From: Pseudomonas sp. AOB-7
GTDB taxonomy: Bacteria; Pseudomonadota; Gammaproteobacteria; Pseudomonadales; Pseudomonadaceae
NCBI RefSeq assembly: GCF_003696305.1
Contig: NZ_RFFK01000012.1
Location: 1 to 64,000, forward strand
DNA length: 64,000 nt
Reading direction: 5' to 3'
In this document: positions 19,216 through 30,071 of the stretch, piece by piece
How positions within the stretch are numbered: the first letter of the stretch is position 1
Layout of the letters: every line of letters starts with the position of its first letter
Program-made: the position numbers and the translations under genes
Notes under the pieces: model-generated
What the model saw: the letters and a program-made list of their open reading frames with translations, nothing else
Databases searched by the model: none
What the model was told of the DNA's origin: nothing

Positions 19216-20646
19216 ATGGGCGCAATCTTGAATCTGGTCGAACGCAACCTGCACGAAGTGCGGGTCGATGCCGACCGCATGCTGTTCCATATCCCCAGCA
19301 GTTCGCTGTTCGCCACCGATGCGGTCACCGGCGGCATCATCGACGCGCTGCGCCAGCGGGGCTGCTCGTCCGAGGAGCTGGTGCAACGGCTGGGCGAGCG
19401 CTTCGCCGGCCAGGAGGTCGAGGAGACGCTGCGCGAGCTGATCGCGCTGGAAGTGGTCAGCGACGGCTCGCCGCTGACGCCGGAGATCGGCATCGCCAAG
19501 GTCGAGCGCACGGCACTGAACACCGTGGTGCTCAACGTCAACACCGGCTGCAATCTGAGCTGCACCTACTGTTACAAGGAAGATCTCGACAAGCCCTCGG
19601 CCGGCAAGAAAATGGGCGCGGAAACCGCCGAAGCTTCGGTGGAAATGCTGTTGCGCGAATCGCCCGACGAGCAGCGCTACAGCGTGGTGTTCTTCGGTGG
19701 CGAGCCGCTGTCCAACCGGCCGCTGATCGAGCACATGGTGGACTACTGCGAGCGGCGCTTCGCCGAGGCTGGCAAGCAGGTGGAGTTCATCATGACCACC
19801 AACGCCACGCTGCTCACCGAGGAGACCATCGACTACCTCAACAAGCATCGCTTCGGGCTGTCGATCAGCATCGACGGGCCGAAGACGGTGCACGACCGCA
19901 ACCGCATCACCGTGGGCGGGCAGGGCACCTACGACGTGGTGCGGCGCAAGGTCGACCTGCTGCTGTCGCGCTATCGCAGCCGCCCGGTGGGCGCGCGGGT
20001 CACCCTGACCCGCGGCATCACCGACGTCGAGACCATCTGGAACCACCTGTTCAACGAACTGGGTTTCGCCGAGGTCGGCTTCGCCCCGGTCACCTCGGGC
20101 GATATGGCCGACTACAACCTCACCGCTGAGGAGCTGGTAGAGGTTTTCGCCAACATGAAGGCCCTTGGCCGGCGCTACCTGGAGGCGGCGCTGGAGCACC
20201 GCAACATCGGCTTCTCCAACCTGCACCAGCTGATCACCGACATCCATGAAGGCCACAAGAAGGCGCTGCCCTGCGGCGCCGGCCTGAAGATGCTGGCGGT
20301 GGACCACAAGGGCGAGCTGAACCTCTGCCACCGCTTCACCGGTTCCAGCCTGCCGACCTTCGGCAATGTGCACAGCGGGGTGAAGCAGGCCGAGCTCAAC
20401 GATTTTCTCTCCCAGCGCCTGGACCGCAGCGGCACCGGCTGCGACAGCTGCCGCATCCGCAACCTCTGCTCCGGTGGCTGCTACCACGAGAGCTACGCCC
20501 GCTACGGCGACCCCACTCACCCGACCTATCACTACTGCGAGCTGATGCGCGACTGGGTGGACTTCGGCATCGAAGTCTATAGCCGCATCATGGCCGCCAA
20601 CCCGGCCTTCATCAGCAGCTACATCTCCCCGCGGAAGGCGCACTGA
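19216..20646 (+). CDS. qhpD: Radical SAM/SPASM thioether-forming enzyme (QhpD)
   Basis: A 476-residue radical SAM enzyme. An N-terminal region of about 90 residues resembles a peptide-recognition (PqqD-like) domain. The [4Fe-4S] SAM motif is C112-x3-C116-x2-C119, and FFGGEPL follows. A C-terminal SPASM region contains CDSCRIRNLCSGGC near 409-422 for auxiliary clusters. QhpD makes the three intrapeptide Cys-Asp/Glu thioether bonds in the gamma subunit, encoded one base downstream. GGGAGG precedes ATG 19216. It is cytosolic and acts before leader removal and export. Confidence 0.95.
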   Translation: MGAILNLVERNLHEVRVDADRMLFHIPSSSLFATDAVTGGIIDALRQRGCSSEELVQRLGERFAGQEVEETLRELIALEVVSDGSPLTPEIGIAKVERTALNTVVLNVNTGCNLSCTYCYKEDLDKPSAGKKMGAETAEASVEMLLRESPDEQRYSVVFFGGEPLSNRPLIEHMVDYCERRFAEAGKQVEFIMTTNATLLTEETIDYLNKHRFGLSISIDGPKTVHDRNRITVGGQGTYDVVRRKVDLLLSRYRSRPVGARVTLTRGITDVETIWNHLFNELGFAEVGFAPVTSGDMADYNLTAEELVEVFANMKALGRRYLEAALEHRNIGFSNLHQLITDIHEGHKKALPCGAGLKMLAVDHKGELNLCHRFTGSSLPTFGNVHSGVKQAELNDFLSQRLDRSGTGCDSCRIRNLCSGGCYHESYARYGDPTHPTYHYCELMRDWVDFGIEVYSRIMAANPAFISSYISPRKAH

Positions 20647-20647
20647 C

Positions 20648-20971
20648 ATGAAACATCTGAAGCCGCTCAACAACAAAGCGCAACTGCTCGAACAAGCCGC
20701 AGCCGAGGATCGCATCGAGGACGTCATGGCCATGAGTGCGGTGGCCGGCTGCACCGCCACCACCGATCCCGGCTGGGAAGTGGACGCCTTCGGCGGCGTC
20801 GCTTCGCTGTGCCAGCCGATGGAAGCCGACCTCTACGGCTGCTCCGACCCTTGCTGGTGGCCGGCCCAGGTGCCCGACATGATGAGCACCTACCAGGACT
20901 GGAATGCCAACGCTCAGGACTCCGCGCAGGACTGGCGCAACCTGGGCACCGTATTCCCGAAAGACAAATGA
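20648..20971 (+). CDS. qhpC: Amine dehydrogenase gamma subunit, CTQ and thioether precursor
   Basis: A 107-residue precursor. Removing residues 1-28 (leader ending VMA) leaves 79 residues, the size known for the P. putida gamma subunit. In mature numbering every modified residue is in place: thioethers Cys7-Glu16, Cys27-Asp33 and Cys41-Asp49, and the CTQ pair Cys37-Trp43 (CSDPCWW). The leader is charged and helical, not a Sec signal peptide, consistent with cytosolic QhpD and QhpE processing and export by QhpF. It carries the catalytic quinone that oxidises primary amines. The start is one base after the qhpD stop. Confidence 0.96.
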   Translation: MKHLKPLNNKAQLLEQAAAEDRIEDVMAMSAVAGCTATTDPGWEVDAFGGVASLCQPMEADLYGCSDPCWWPAQVPDMMSTYQDWNANAQDSAQDWRNLGTVFPKDK

Positions 20972-21000
20972 CCGGCGACCAGAACAAGAGGGAAAACCGT

Positions 21001-22125
21001 ATGAAACTCACCGTCATCGCCAGCCTGGCGACCGCCGTCGCCGGCCTCGCCCTGGGCATCCCCGCTTGGTCCGCCGACACTGCCGGCCCGGCGCTGAAAT
21101 CCGGTCATGAATACATGATCGCCACCAACTACCCGAACAACCTGCACGTGCTCGACCTGGCCACCGACAGCCTGTACAAGACCTGCCAGCTGCCCGACGC
21201 CTTCGGTCCCGGTACCGCCATGATGGCGCCGGACAACAAGACCGCGTTCCTTCTGAACAACCACTTCGGCGACCTCTACGGCGTGAACCTGGACGACTGC
21301 AAGACGGTGTTCCACGCCAAGCTGTCGCGCAATCCGGGGGAGAAGGTGCGCTCGATGTTCTCCTTCGCCCTGAGCCCGGACGGTAAGGAGCTCTACACCA
21401 CGGTCAAACCGACGCAGATGATGAACGACCACTACGTGGTCAAGCCGCCGCGCCTGGAGGTGTTCCGCACCGGCGATGGCCTGGATGCCAAACCCGTACG
21501 CAGCTTTCCGATGCCGCGCCAGGTCTATCTGATGCGCGCTGCCGACGACGGCAGCCTGTTCGTCGCCGGGCCGGACATCTACAAGATGGACGTGCACAGC
21601 GGCAAGTACGAGGTGGCAGTGCCCCTGCGCAACTGGCAGCGGCCGCTCTACAGTGCACCGGACGTGCTGTACTTCTGGCCGCACCAGACCGCCTTGAACG
21701 ACTTCTCGATGCTCTACACCACTGCGAAGTTTCAGGATGACAAGCAGGACCTGGCCACTGCCGACTACCGCTACGGCTACCTGAGCATCGACCTCAAGAC
21801 CGGCAAGTCCGTCGTGCAGGACTTCGCCCCGCTCACCGAGCTGTACTTCACCGGGCTGCGCTCGCCGAAGGACCCGAACCAGATGTTCGGCGTGCTCAAT
21901 CGCCTGGCCAAGTACGATATCAAGGAGCAGAAACTGATCAAGGCGGCCAACCTGGATCACTCCTACTACTGCATCGCCTTCAACACCCAAGGCAGCAAGC
22001 TATACCTGGCCGGCACCTTCAACGACATTGCCGTCTACGACCCGGACAGCCTGGAGAAACTGGGCAATATCAAGCTGCCGGGCGGCGATATGTCGCTCAC
22101 CACCACTCAGGTATTCACCCGCTGA
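21001..22125 (+). CDS. qhpB: Quinohemoprotein amine dehydrogenase beta subunit (propeller)
   Basis: A 374-residue periplasmic protein with a signal peptide (about 1-24, ending WSA). It has repeated beta-propeller blades of the form SPDGKELY, as in YVTN-type seven-bladed propellers. The beta subunit cradles the small gamma subunit and forms part of the amine-binding site. It is the last gene of the qhpADCB operon, 29 bases after qhpC, with GAGGG upstream of ATG 21001. A GC-rich hairpin follows. Sequence and order leave little doubt. Confidence 0.93.
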   Translation: MKLTVIASLATAVAGLALGIPAWSADTAGPALKSGHEYMIATNYPNNLHVLDLATDSLYKTCQLPDAFGPGTAMMAPDNKTAFLLNNHFGDLYGVNLDDCKTVFHAKLSRNPGEKVRSMFSFALSPDGKELYTTVKPTQMMNDHYVVKPPRLEVFRTGDGLDAKPVRSFPMPRQVYLMRAADDGSLFVAGPDIYKMDVHSGKYEVAVPLRNWQRPLYSAPDVLYFWPHQTALNDFSMLYTTAKFQDDKQDLATADYRYGYLSIDLKTGKSVVQDFAPLTELYFTGLRSPKDPNQMFGVLNRLAKYDIKEQKLIKAANLDHSYYCIAFNTQGSKLYLAGTFNDIAVYDPDSLEKLGNIKLPGGDMSLTTTQVFTR

Positions 22126-22132
22126 TACGGCT

Positions 22133-22153
22133 ACCCCGCGCCGGGCGCGGGGT
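22133..22153 (+). terminator. GC-rich hairpin after qhpB
   Basis: ACCCCGCG (22133-22140) and CGCGGGGT (22146-22153) form an 8-bp stem with a CCGGG loop 8 bases past the qhpB stop. No T tract follows, so termination may be partial. Confidence 0.45.
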
Positions 22154-22202
22154 ATTCGACCAACAGATGACTGGACAGCACCGGGGTCGGTGATCTAGGT
22201 TG

Positions 22203-22218
22203 CCGTTTGCGTAAACGG
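22203..22218. promoter_or_regulatory. Inverted repeat upstream of acyl-CoA synthetase
   Basis: CCGTTTGCGTAAACGG is a 6-bp perfect inverted repeat around GCGT, 55 bases before the acyl-CoA synthetase start. The form resembles TetR or FadR/PsrA-class operators of fatty-acid genes. The cognate regulator is not identified. Confidence 0.45.
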
Positions 22219-22272
22219 AAAAGCCGGGCCCGGCCCAGGCGTCCCATAACAAGCACAAGATCGAGGGAACCC

Positions 22273-23949
<1,677 letters not shown>

Positions 23950-24024
23950 GGCGCGGCGGCGATTGCCCGCGCGCCGGGCGCCTGCCACAGTGCGCGTCCC
24001 ACGTCCCCACCGGCAAGGAGCACG

Positions 24025-25044
24025 ATGAGCGCCAGCAGCGAGAAGGGCACCATCTCCGTCCATCTGGTGGCCGAGGCGCTGCTCGAGTGGCGGCGCCGCG
24101 GTCTGCCCGACGAGCCGCTGCTGGAGCAGGCCGGCATCGCCCCGGCGCAGCTGCTGCGGCCCTACGCGCGGGTCCCGGCGCAGGCCTATGCGCGCCTGTG
24201 GCTGGGCATCGCCGCGGCGATGGACGACGAGTTCTTCGGCATGGATGCGCGGCGCATGAAGTCCGGCAGCTTCGCCTATATGGCCCATGCGGTCCTCGGC
24301 GAGGCGGACCTCGGCGCAGCGCTGGAGAGCATGCTGCGCTTCCTCGCCCTGATGTTCGACGACCTGCAGCCGCGCCTGGAGCGCCAGGGCAGCCTGGTGC
24401 AGATCGTCCTCGACGAGCGTGGCGAGCCGCCGGCACGGGCCTTCGCCTGCTTCACCCTGTGGCTGATGCTGCACGGCCTGGCCTGCTGGCTGGTGGGGCG
24501 GCGCATCGCCATTCTCGGCGTCGAGCTGCGCGGCCCGGCGCCGGGCTACTGTGGCGACTACCGAGTGATGTTCAGCGACAACCTGCGCTTCGACCGCCCG
24601 CACAACCGCCTGCTGCTCAACGCCGACTGCCTGGCCCTGCCGGTGCGGCGTAGCGCGCGCGAACTCAAACGCTTTCTCGCCGGCGCGCCGGGCAACATCC
24701 TGGTGCGCTACCGCGATCCGCAGAGTCTCGGCGCGCGGATCAAGGCCTACCTGCGCAGCCTCAAGCCCGAGCGCTGGCCGGATCTCGACGCGCTGTCCGG
24801 GCATTTCTTCATGGCCTCCTCGACCCTGCGGCGCAAGCTGGCCCAGGAGGGGCAGTCCTACCAGGGCCTCAAGGACCAAGTGCGCCGCGACCTGGCCATC
24901 GCTCGCCTGGACGCCGGGGCGAGCAACTTCACCGAGCTGGCCTTCGATCTGGGCTTCGCCGACACCAGTGCCTTCTACAAGGCGTTCAGGAAGTGGACCG
25001 GCACCACGCCAGGGCAGTACCGCGCCCTGCATCATCCGGACTGA
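24025..25044 (+). CDS. AraC-family regulator with arabinose-binding-like N-domain
   Basis: A 339-residue AraC regulator. The N-terminal effector domain (about 15-205) is of the OruR/QhpR-like type rather than a cupin, and the C-terminal double helix-turn-helix covers about 240-335 (LAFDLGFADTSAFYKAFRKWTGTTP). AAGGAG lies 4 bases before ATG 24025. It sits between two acyl-CoA synthetase genes on the same strand and probably controls this acyl-CoA module. Because Paracoccus QhpR is of this class (from memory), a role in the amine genes 2 kb upstream is an alternative. Confidence 0.87.
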   Translation: MSASSEKGTISVHLVAEALLEWRRRGLPDEPLLEQAGIAPAQLLRPYARVPAQAYARLWLGIAAAMDDEFFGMDARRMKSGSFAYMAHAVLGEADLGAALESMLRFLALMFDDLQPRLERQGSLVQIVLDERGEPPARAFACFTLWLMLHGLACWLVGRRIAILGVELRGPAPGYCGDYRVMFSDNLRFDRPHNRLLLNADCLALPVRRSARELKRFLAGAPGNILVRYRDPQSLGARIKAYLRSLKPERWPDLDALSGHFFMASSTLRRKLAQEGQSYQGLKDQVRRDLAIARLDAGASNFTELAFDLGFADTSAFYKAFRKWTGTTPGQYRALHHPD

Positions 25045-25197
25045 GAAAAACTGACGGCTCCTGGCAGTTCGTCGGCGCCTTGCGCGCAGGCGCTGTCCAA
25101 AACGCTCGGACCGATCGACGACTTTCGACATTGCCGGCGGCCAGCGCCGGCGCGAGCATCGCGCTACTCCAACAAAAACAATCCGGGAGGCTACCCG

Positions 25198-26817
25198 ATG
25201 CGCGATTACTTCACCGCTGCCGGCGAGTTCGATTACGCCAGTGCCGCTTCCAGCACCCTGGCGGGTGACCTCGAGGCCCTCAATGCCTGTGTCGAATGCT
25301 GCGACCGCCATGCCGAGCCAGGGCGCGTCGCGCTGGTCTGGGAAGGGCGCGAGGGTGCCCGGGCCAGCTGGACCTTCGCTCAGCTCAAGGACGCCTCGGC
25401 GCGCTTCGCCAACCTGCTGCAGGCGCGCGGCGTGGGGCCTGGCGACTGCGTATCGGGCATGCTGCCGCGCACGCCGGAGCTGCTGATCACCATCCTCGGT
25501 ACCTGGCGCGCGGGGGCGGTGTACCAGCCATTGTTCACCGCCTTCGGGCCCAAGGCCATCGAACACCGGGTACGGCTCGCCGGATCGAAGCTGCTGGTCA
25601 CCGACCTGGCCAACCGCGCCAAGCTCGACGAGGTGCAGGACGCGCCGCCGCTGCTGAGCGTCGGCGAGGACTTCTGGACCGAGCTGGAGCGCCAGCCGGA
25701 CCACTTCGAGCCGGTGCGGCGCAAGGCGTCCGATCCCTTCCTGCTGATGTTCACTTCCGGCACCACTGGTCTGGCCAAACCGCTGGCCGTACCGCTGAAG
25801 GCCATCGTCGCCTTCGTCAGCTACCTGCGCGATGCGGTCGACCTGCGCCCCGAGGACAGGTTCTGGAACCTGGCCGATCCGGGATGGGCCTACGGCCTCT
25901 ATTACGCGGTGACCGCTCCGCTGGCCATGGGGCATGCCACCACCTTCTACGAAGGCGGCTTCAGCGTGGAGAGCACGTGCCGGATCATTCGCGAGCACGG
26001 CATCACCAACCTGGCCGGCTCGCCCACCGCCTACCGCCTGTTGCTGGCGGCCAAGGACGAGGTGCAAGCCGCGCTCAAGGGCCAACTGCGTGCCGTCAGC
26101 AGCGCCGGCGAACCGCTGACCCCGGAGGTGATCCGCTGGTTCGCCGAGGGCCTCGGTTGCACCATCCACGACCATTACGGCCAGACCGAGCTGGGCATGG
26201 TACTGTGCAATCACCACGCCCTGCAGCATCCGGTGCGCCTCGGCGCCGCCGGTTTCGCCATGCCCGGTCACCGCGTCGTGGTGCTGGACGAGCAGCAGCG
26301 CGAACTGCCCGCCGGCCAACCCGGCATCCTCGCCCTGGACATGCCGCGCTCGCCGCTGTTCTGGTTCCCCGGCTATCAGGGCATGGCCACCCGTGCCTTC
26401 GTCGGCGACTACTATCTGAGTGGCGATACGGTGGAGCGGAACGAGGACGGCAGCATCAGCTTCGTCGGCCGCGCCGATGACGTGATCACGACCAGCGGCT
26501 ACCGGGTCGGCCCCTTCGACGTGGAGAGTGCGCTGATCGAGCACCCGGCGGTGATCGAAGCCGCGGTGATCGGCAAGCCCGACCCGGAGCGTACCGAACT
26601 GGTCAAGGCCTTCGTCGTGTTGCATGCCGGCCACACGGGCGACGCCGAACTGGCCGAGGCGCTGCAGCAATACGTGCGCAAGCGCCTGTCCGCCCATGCC
26701 TATCCGCGCGAGATCGAGTTCGTCGCGGAGCTGCCCAAGACCCCGAGCGGCAAGATCCAGCGCTTTCTCCTGCGCAACCAGGAGATCGCCAAGGCCCAGG
26801 CGGCCGCCGCTCACTGA
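25198..26817 (+). CDS. Second AMP-forming acyl-CoA synthetase (2-methylbutyryl/short acyl type)
   Basis: A 539-residue ligase of the acetyl/propionyl/medium-chain type. FTSGTTGLAKP starts near 185, with HYGQTELGM, YLSGDTVERNEDG and a C-terminal PKTPSGKIQRF with catalytic lysine near 520. GGGAGG precedes ATG 25198. It leads a run of four catabolic genes (ligase, SDR, thiolase, acyl-CoA dehydrogenase) matching the layout of the P. putida PP_2213-type isoleucine/2-methylbutyrate cluster as I recall it. The 153-base gap upstream probably holds its promoter. Substrate inferred from neighbours only. Confidence 0.86.
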   Translation: MRDYFTAAGEFDYASAASSTLAGDLEALNACVECCDRHAEPGRVALVWEGREGARASWTFAQLKDASARFANLLQARGVGPGDCVSGMLPRTPELLITILGTWRAGAVYQPLFTAFGPKAIEHRVRLAGSKLLVTDLANRAKLDEVQDAPPLLSVGEDFWTELERQPDHFEPVRRKASDPFLLMFTSGTTGLAKPLAVPLKAIVAFVSYLRDAVDLRPEDRFWNLADPGWAYGLYYAVTAPLAMGHATTFYEGGFSVESTCRIIREHGITNLAGSPTAYRLLLAAKDEVQAALKGQLRAVSSAGEPLTPEVIRWFAEGLGCTIHDHYGQTELGMVLCNHHALQHPVRLGAAGFAMPGHRVVVLDEQQRELPAGQPGILALDMPRSPLFWFPGYQGMATRAFVGDYYLSGDTVERNEDGSISFVGRADDVITTSGYRVGPFDVESALIEHPAVIEAAVIGKPDPERTELVKAFVVLHAGHTGDAELAEALQQYVRKRLSAHAYPREIEFVAELPKTPSGKIQRFLLRNQEIAKAQAAAAH

Positions 26818-26835
26818 TCCCAAGGAGTCAACAAC

Positions 26836-27603
26836 GTGCGTATCGAAAATTCCGTGTTCCTGGTCACCGGCGGCGGTTCCGGCCTGGGCCTGGCCACTGC
26901 CCGCGAACTGTTGGGGCAGGGCGGCAAGGTGGTGCTGGTGGACATCAATGCCGAGGCTGGCGCCACCTGCGCCGAGGAACTGGGCGAGGGTGCCCGTTTC
27001 GTCAGGGCCGACATCTGCCGTGAGGAAGACGCCCGCGCCGCGGTGAGCGCCGCCGTCGAGGCGTTCGGCGGCCTGCACGGCCTGGTCAACTGCGCCGGGG
27101 TGGCGCCGGCCGAGAAGGTCATCGGCCGCAACGGCGTGCACGGCCTGGACAGCTTCGCCCGGACCATCAACATCAACCTGGTCGGCAGCTTCAACATGCT
27201 GCGCCTGGCCGCCGAGGCCATGGCCCAGGGGCAGCCGAATGCCGAGGGCGAGCGCGGCGTGATCATCAACACCGCCTCGGTGGCGGCCTTCGACGGGCAG
27301 ATCGGTCAGGCCGCCTATGCCGCGTCGAAGGGCGGCGTGGTCGGCATGACCCTGCCGATCGCCCGCGAACTGGCGCGTCATGGCATCCGCGTGATGTGCA
27401 TCGCTCCCGGCATCTTCGAAACCCCGATGATGGCCGGTATGCCCGAGGAGGTCCGCGCCTCCCTCGGCGCCGCCGTGCCGTTCCCGCCGCGTCTGGGCCG
27501 TCCGGCCGAGTACGCCGCATTGGTGCGCCATATCGTCGAGAACGCCATGCTCAATGGCGAGGTGATTCGCCTCGACGGCGCCATCCGTATGGCTGCGAAA
27601 TAA
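26836..27603 (+). CDS. SDR 3-hydroxyacyl-CoA dehydrogenase (HSD10-like)
   Basis: A 255-residue short-chain dehydrogenase. The NAD-binding TGGGSGLG is at 11-18, with catalytic Ser148 (NTASVAAF), Tyr161 and Lys165 (YAASK). The sequence pattern and neighbours resemble type 10 hydroxyacyl-CoA dehydrogenase, which oxidises 2-methyl-3-hydroxybutyryl-CoA in isoleucine breakdown. The start codon is GTG at 26836 with AAGGAG 8 bases upstream. It lies 18 bases after the ligase and 10 before the thiolase, so the four genes appear co-transcribed. A FabG-like ketoacyl reductase is the less likely alternative. Confidence 0.88.
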   Translation: MRIENSVFLVTGGGSGLGLATARELLGQGGKVVLVDINAEAGATCAEELGEGARFVRADICREEDARAAVSAAVEAFGGLHGLVNCAGVAPAEKVIGRNGVHGLDSFARTININLVGSFNMLRLAAEAMAQGQPNAEGERGVIINTASVAAFDGQIGQAAYAASKGGVVGMTLPIARELARHGIRVMCIAPGIFETPMMAGMPEEVRASLGAAVPFPPRLGRPAEYAALVRHIVENAMLNGEVIRLDGAIRMAAK

Positions 27604-27613
27604 GGAGGCCGCC

Positions 27614-28798
27614 ATGAACAAGAATTCCATCGTCATCGTCAGCGCCGCGCGTACCGCCATGGGCGGCTTCCTCGGCGACTTCAAGGACATGAGCGCCGCC
27701 CAGCTCGGCGCCGCCGCCAACCGTGCCGCGCTGGAACGCGCGGGCGTCGCCGGCGATGCTGTCGATGAAGTGATCATGGGCTGCGTCCTGCAGGCCGGCC
27801 AGGGCCAGGCGCCGGCGCGCCAGGCCGCCCTCGGCGCGGGGCTGCCGCAATCGGTGGCCTGCTCCACGGTGAACAAGATGTGCGGCTCGGGCATGAAGGC
27901 GGTGATGCTGGCCCATGACCTGCTGCGTGCCGGCAGTGCCGAGGTGGTGCTGGCCGGCGGCATGGAGAGCATGTCGGGCGCCCCCTACCTGCTCGAGCGC
28001 GCGCGCACCGGCTACCGCATGGGCCATGGCAAGGTGCTCGACCATATGTTCCTCGACGGTCTGGAGGACGCCTATGACAAGGGACGGCTGATGGGCACCT
28101 TCGCCGAAGACTGCGCCCAGGCCTACGGCTTCACCCGCGAGCAGCAGGATGGCTTCGCCATCGCCTCGCTGACCCGCGCGCAGCGGGCCATGGCCGAGGG
28201 CCGCTTCGCCGCCGAGATCGTTTCGGTGGAGGCCAGGTCCGGCCGCGACCTGGTGACCGTCAGCCAGGACGAACAGCCGCCCAAGGCCCGCCTGGAGAAG
28301 ATCCCCACCCTGAAGCCGGCCTTCCGCGAGGGCGGCACGGTGACGGCGGCCAACGCCAGCTCGATCTCCGATGGCGCGGCGTCCCTGCTGCTGATGCGCC
28401 TGGAGGAGGCGGAGAAGCGCGGCCTGGCCCCCTTGGCCTGGGTCGCCGGGCATGCGTCCTTCGCCCAGGCGCCCAATCTGTTCACTACCGCGCCGGTGGG
28501 CTCCATCCAGCGCCTACTGGCGCGCACCGGCTGGAGCCTGAACGAGGTGGACCTGTTCGAGGTCAACGAGGCCTTCGCCGTGGTGCCCATGGTGGCGATG
28601 CGTGACCTCGACATCCCGCATGACAAGCTCAACGTGCACGGCGGCGCCTGCGCCCTCGGCCACCCGATCGGCGCCTCCGGCGCCCGCGTGCTGGTGACCC
28701 TGCTCAACGCCCTGAGTCAGTACGGGTTCAAGCGCGGCGTGGCCTCGGTGTGTATCGGCGGCGGCGAGGCCACGGCGGTGGCTATCGAAAGATTCTGA
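27614..28798 (+). CDS. Acetyl-CoA C-acyltransferase (thiolase)
   Basis: A 394-residue thiolase with all catalytic residues: the nucleophile Cys90 in NKMCGSGMK, His350 in GHPIGASG and Cys380 in SVCIGGGEA. It cleaves 3-ketoacyl-CoA with CoA. In this context 2-methylacetoacetyl-CoA, giving acetyl-CoA and propionyl-CoA, is the likely substrate. AGGAGG precedes ATG 27614, and the spacing to the SDR gene is 10 bases. No enoyl-CoA hydratase is encoded inside this module, so that step must come from elsewhere, for example the crotonase at 4536. Confidence 0.92.
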   Translation: MNKNSIVIVSAARTAMGGFLGDFKDMSAAQLGAAANRAALERAGVAGDAVDEVIMGCVLQAGQGQAPARQAALGAGLPQSVACSTVNKMCGSGMKAVMLAHDLLRAGSAEVVLAGGMESMSGAPYLLERARTGYRMGHGKVLDHMFLDGLEDAYDKGRLMGTFAEDCAQAYGFTREQQDGFAIASLTRAQRAMAEGRFAAEIVSVEARSGRDLVTVSQDEQPPKARLEKIPTLKPAFREGGTVTAANASSISDGAASLLLMRLEEAEKRGLAPLAWVAGHASFAQAPNLFTTAPVGSIQRLLARTGWSLNEVDLFEVNEAFAVVPMVAMRDLDIPHDKLNVHGGACALGHPIGASGARVLVTLLNALSQYGFKRGVASVCIGGGEATAVAIERF

Positions 28799-28848
28799 CT
28801 CAGGGGGAGCGGTGCGCACCAACCACCCGAGCCTTGCACCGCCCGGTC

Positions 28849-28897
28849 TGTGGGAGGGGCTTTAGACGCGACAGTCGCCGCTGAAGCGCGTCCCACC
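28849..28897. repeat. REP-like imperfect hairpin
   Basis: TGTGGGAGGGGCTTTAGACG starts an element ending in GCGCGTCCCACC, with outer arms GTGGGA (28850-28855) and TCCCAC (28891-28896). Its opening words match the common Pseudomonas TGTGGGAG-type intergenic repeat. It lies in the 137-base gap between thiolase and acyl-CoA dehydrogenase genes. Confidence 0.65.
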
Positions 28898-28935
28898 GTA
28901 GGGCGATCGATTAACCCGCATTATCGGAGCCAGCC

Positions 28936-30063
28936 ATGCTGCCCAACGAAGAACAACTACTGATCCGCGACATGGCCCGCCAGTTCGCCCAGGAACGGCT
29001 AAAGCCCTTCGCCGCCGACTGGGACCGCGAGCATCGCTTCCCAACCGAGGCCATTGCCGAGATGGGCCAGCTGGGCTTTATGGGCATGCTGGTGCCGCAA
29101 CAGTGGGGCGGCGCCGAGACCGGCCATCTGGCCTACGCCATGGCCCTGGAGGAAGTCGCCGCCGGCGACGGCGCCTGCTCCACCATCATGAGCGTGCACA
29201 ACTCGGTGGGCTGCATGCCTATCCTGAAATACGGCAGCGAAGAGCAGAAACAGCGCTTCCTCCGCCCGCTGGCCGAAGGCAGCATGCTCGGCGCCTTCGC
29301 CCTGACCGAACCGCAGGCCGGCTCCGACGCCAGCGACCTGCGCACCCGCGCGCGGCGCGACGGCGAGCACTATGTGCTGAGCGGCGCCAAGCAGTTCATC
29401 ACCTCCGGCAACCACGCCGGCATGGTCATCGTCTTCGCTGTCACCGACCCGGGGGCCGGCAAGAAGGGCATCAGCGCCTTTATCGTGCCGACTGACACGC
29501 CCGGGTTCTCGGTGGTGCGGGTGGAGGACAAGCTCGGCCAGCACGCCTCGGACACCTGCCAGATCCAGCTCGACGAGGTGCGCATCCCGGCCGAGTTGCG
29601 CCTGGGCGAGGAGGGCGAGGGTTACCGCATCGCCCTGGCCAACCTGGAAGGCGGACGCATCGGCATCGCCGCACAATCGGTGGGCATGGCCCGCGCCGCG
29701 TTCGAGGCGGCGCGCGACTACGCCCACGAGCGGGTCACTTTCGGCAAGCCGATCATCGAGCACCAGGCGGTGGCCTTCCGTCTGGCCGACATGGCCACGC
29801 AGATCGCCGTGGCGCGGCAGATGGTGCACCACGCCGCCAGCCTGCGCGAAGCCGGCCTGCCATGCCTGAGCGAGGCCTCGATGGCCAAGCTGTTCGCCTC
29901 GGAGATGGCCGAGCGGGTGTGCTCCGCGGCGATCCAGACCCTGGGCGGTTACGGCTACCTCAAGGACTTCCCGGTCGAGCGCATCTACCGCGACGTGCGC
30001 GTGTGCCAGATCTACGAAGGCACCAGCGACGTGCAGCGGATGGTGATTGCGCGCGGTTTGTAG
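28936..30063 (+). CDS. Acyl-CoA dehydrogenase (short/branched-chain)
   Basis: A 375-residue FAD acyl-CoA dehydrogenase of the short-chain length class. It has LTEPQAGSDASDLRT, the GGYGYLKDFPVERIYRD segment and catalytic Glu361 in IYEGTSDVQ. It probably introduces the double bond into 2-methylbutyryl-CoA or a similar short acyl-CoA, consistent with the SDR and thiolase upstream. A REP-like element and 137 bases separate it from the thiolase, so it may be partly uncoupled. The closing stop is 8 bases from the convergent LuxR gene. Confidence 0.9.
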   Translation: MLPNEEQLLIRDMARQFAQERLKPFAADWDREHRFPTEAIAEMGQLGFMGMLVPQQWGGAETGHLAYAMALEEVAAGDGACSTIMSVHNSVGCMPILKYGSEEQKQRFLRPLAEGSMLGAFALTEPQAGSDASDLRTRARRDGEHYVLSGAKQFITSGNHAGMVIVFAVTDPGAGKKGISAFIVPTDTPGFSVVRVEDKLGQHASDTCQIQLDEVRIPAELRLGEEGEGYRIALANLEGGRIGIAAQSVGMARAAFEAARDYAHERVTFGKPIIEHQAVAFRLADMATQIAVARQMVHHAASLREAGLPCLSEASMAKLFASEMAERVCSAAIQTLGGYGYLKDFPVERIYRDVRVCQIYEGTSDVQRMVIARGL

Positions 30064-30071
30064 GCGCGGCG

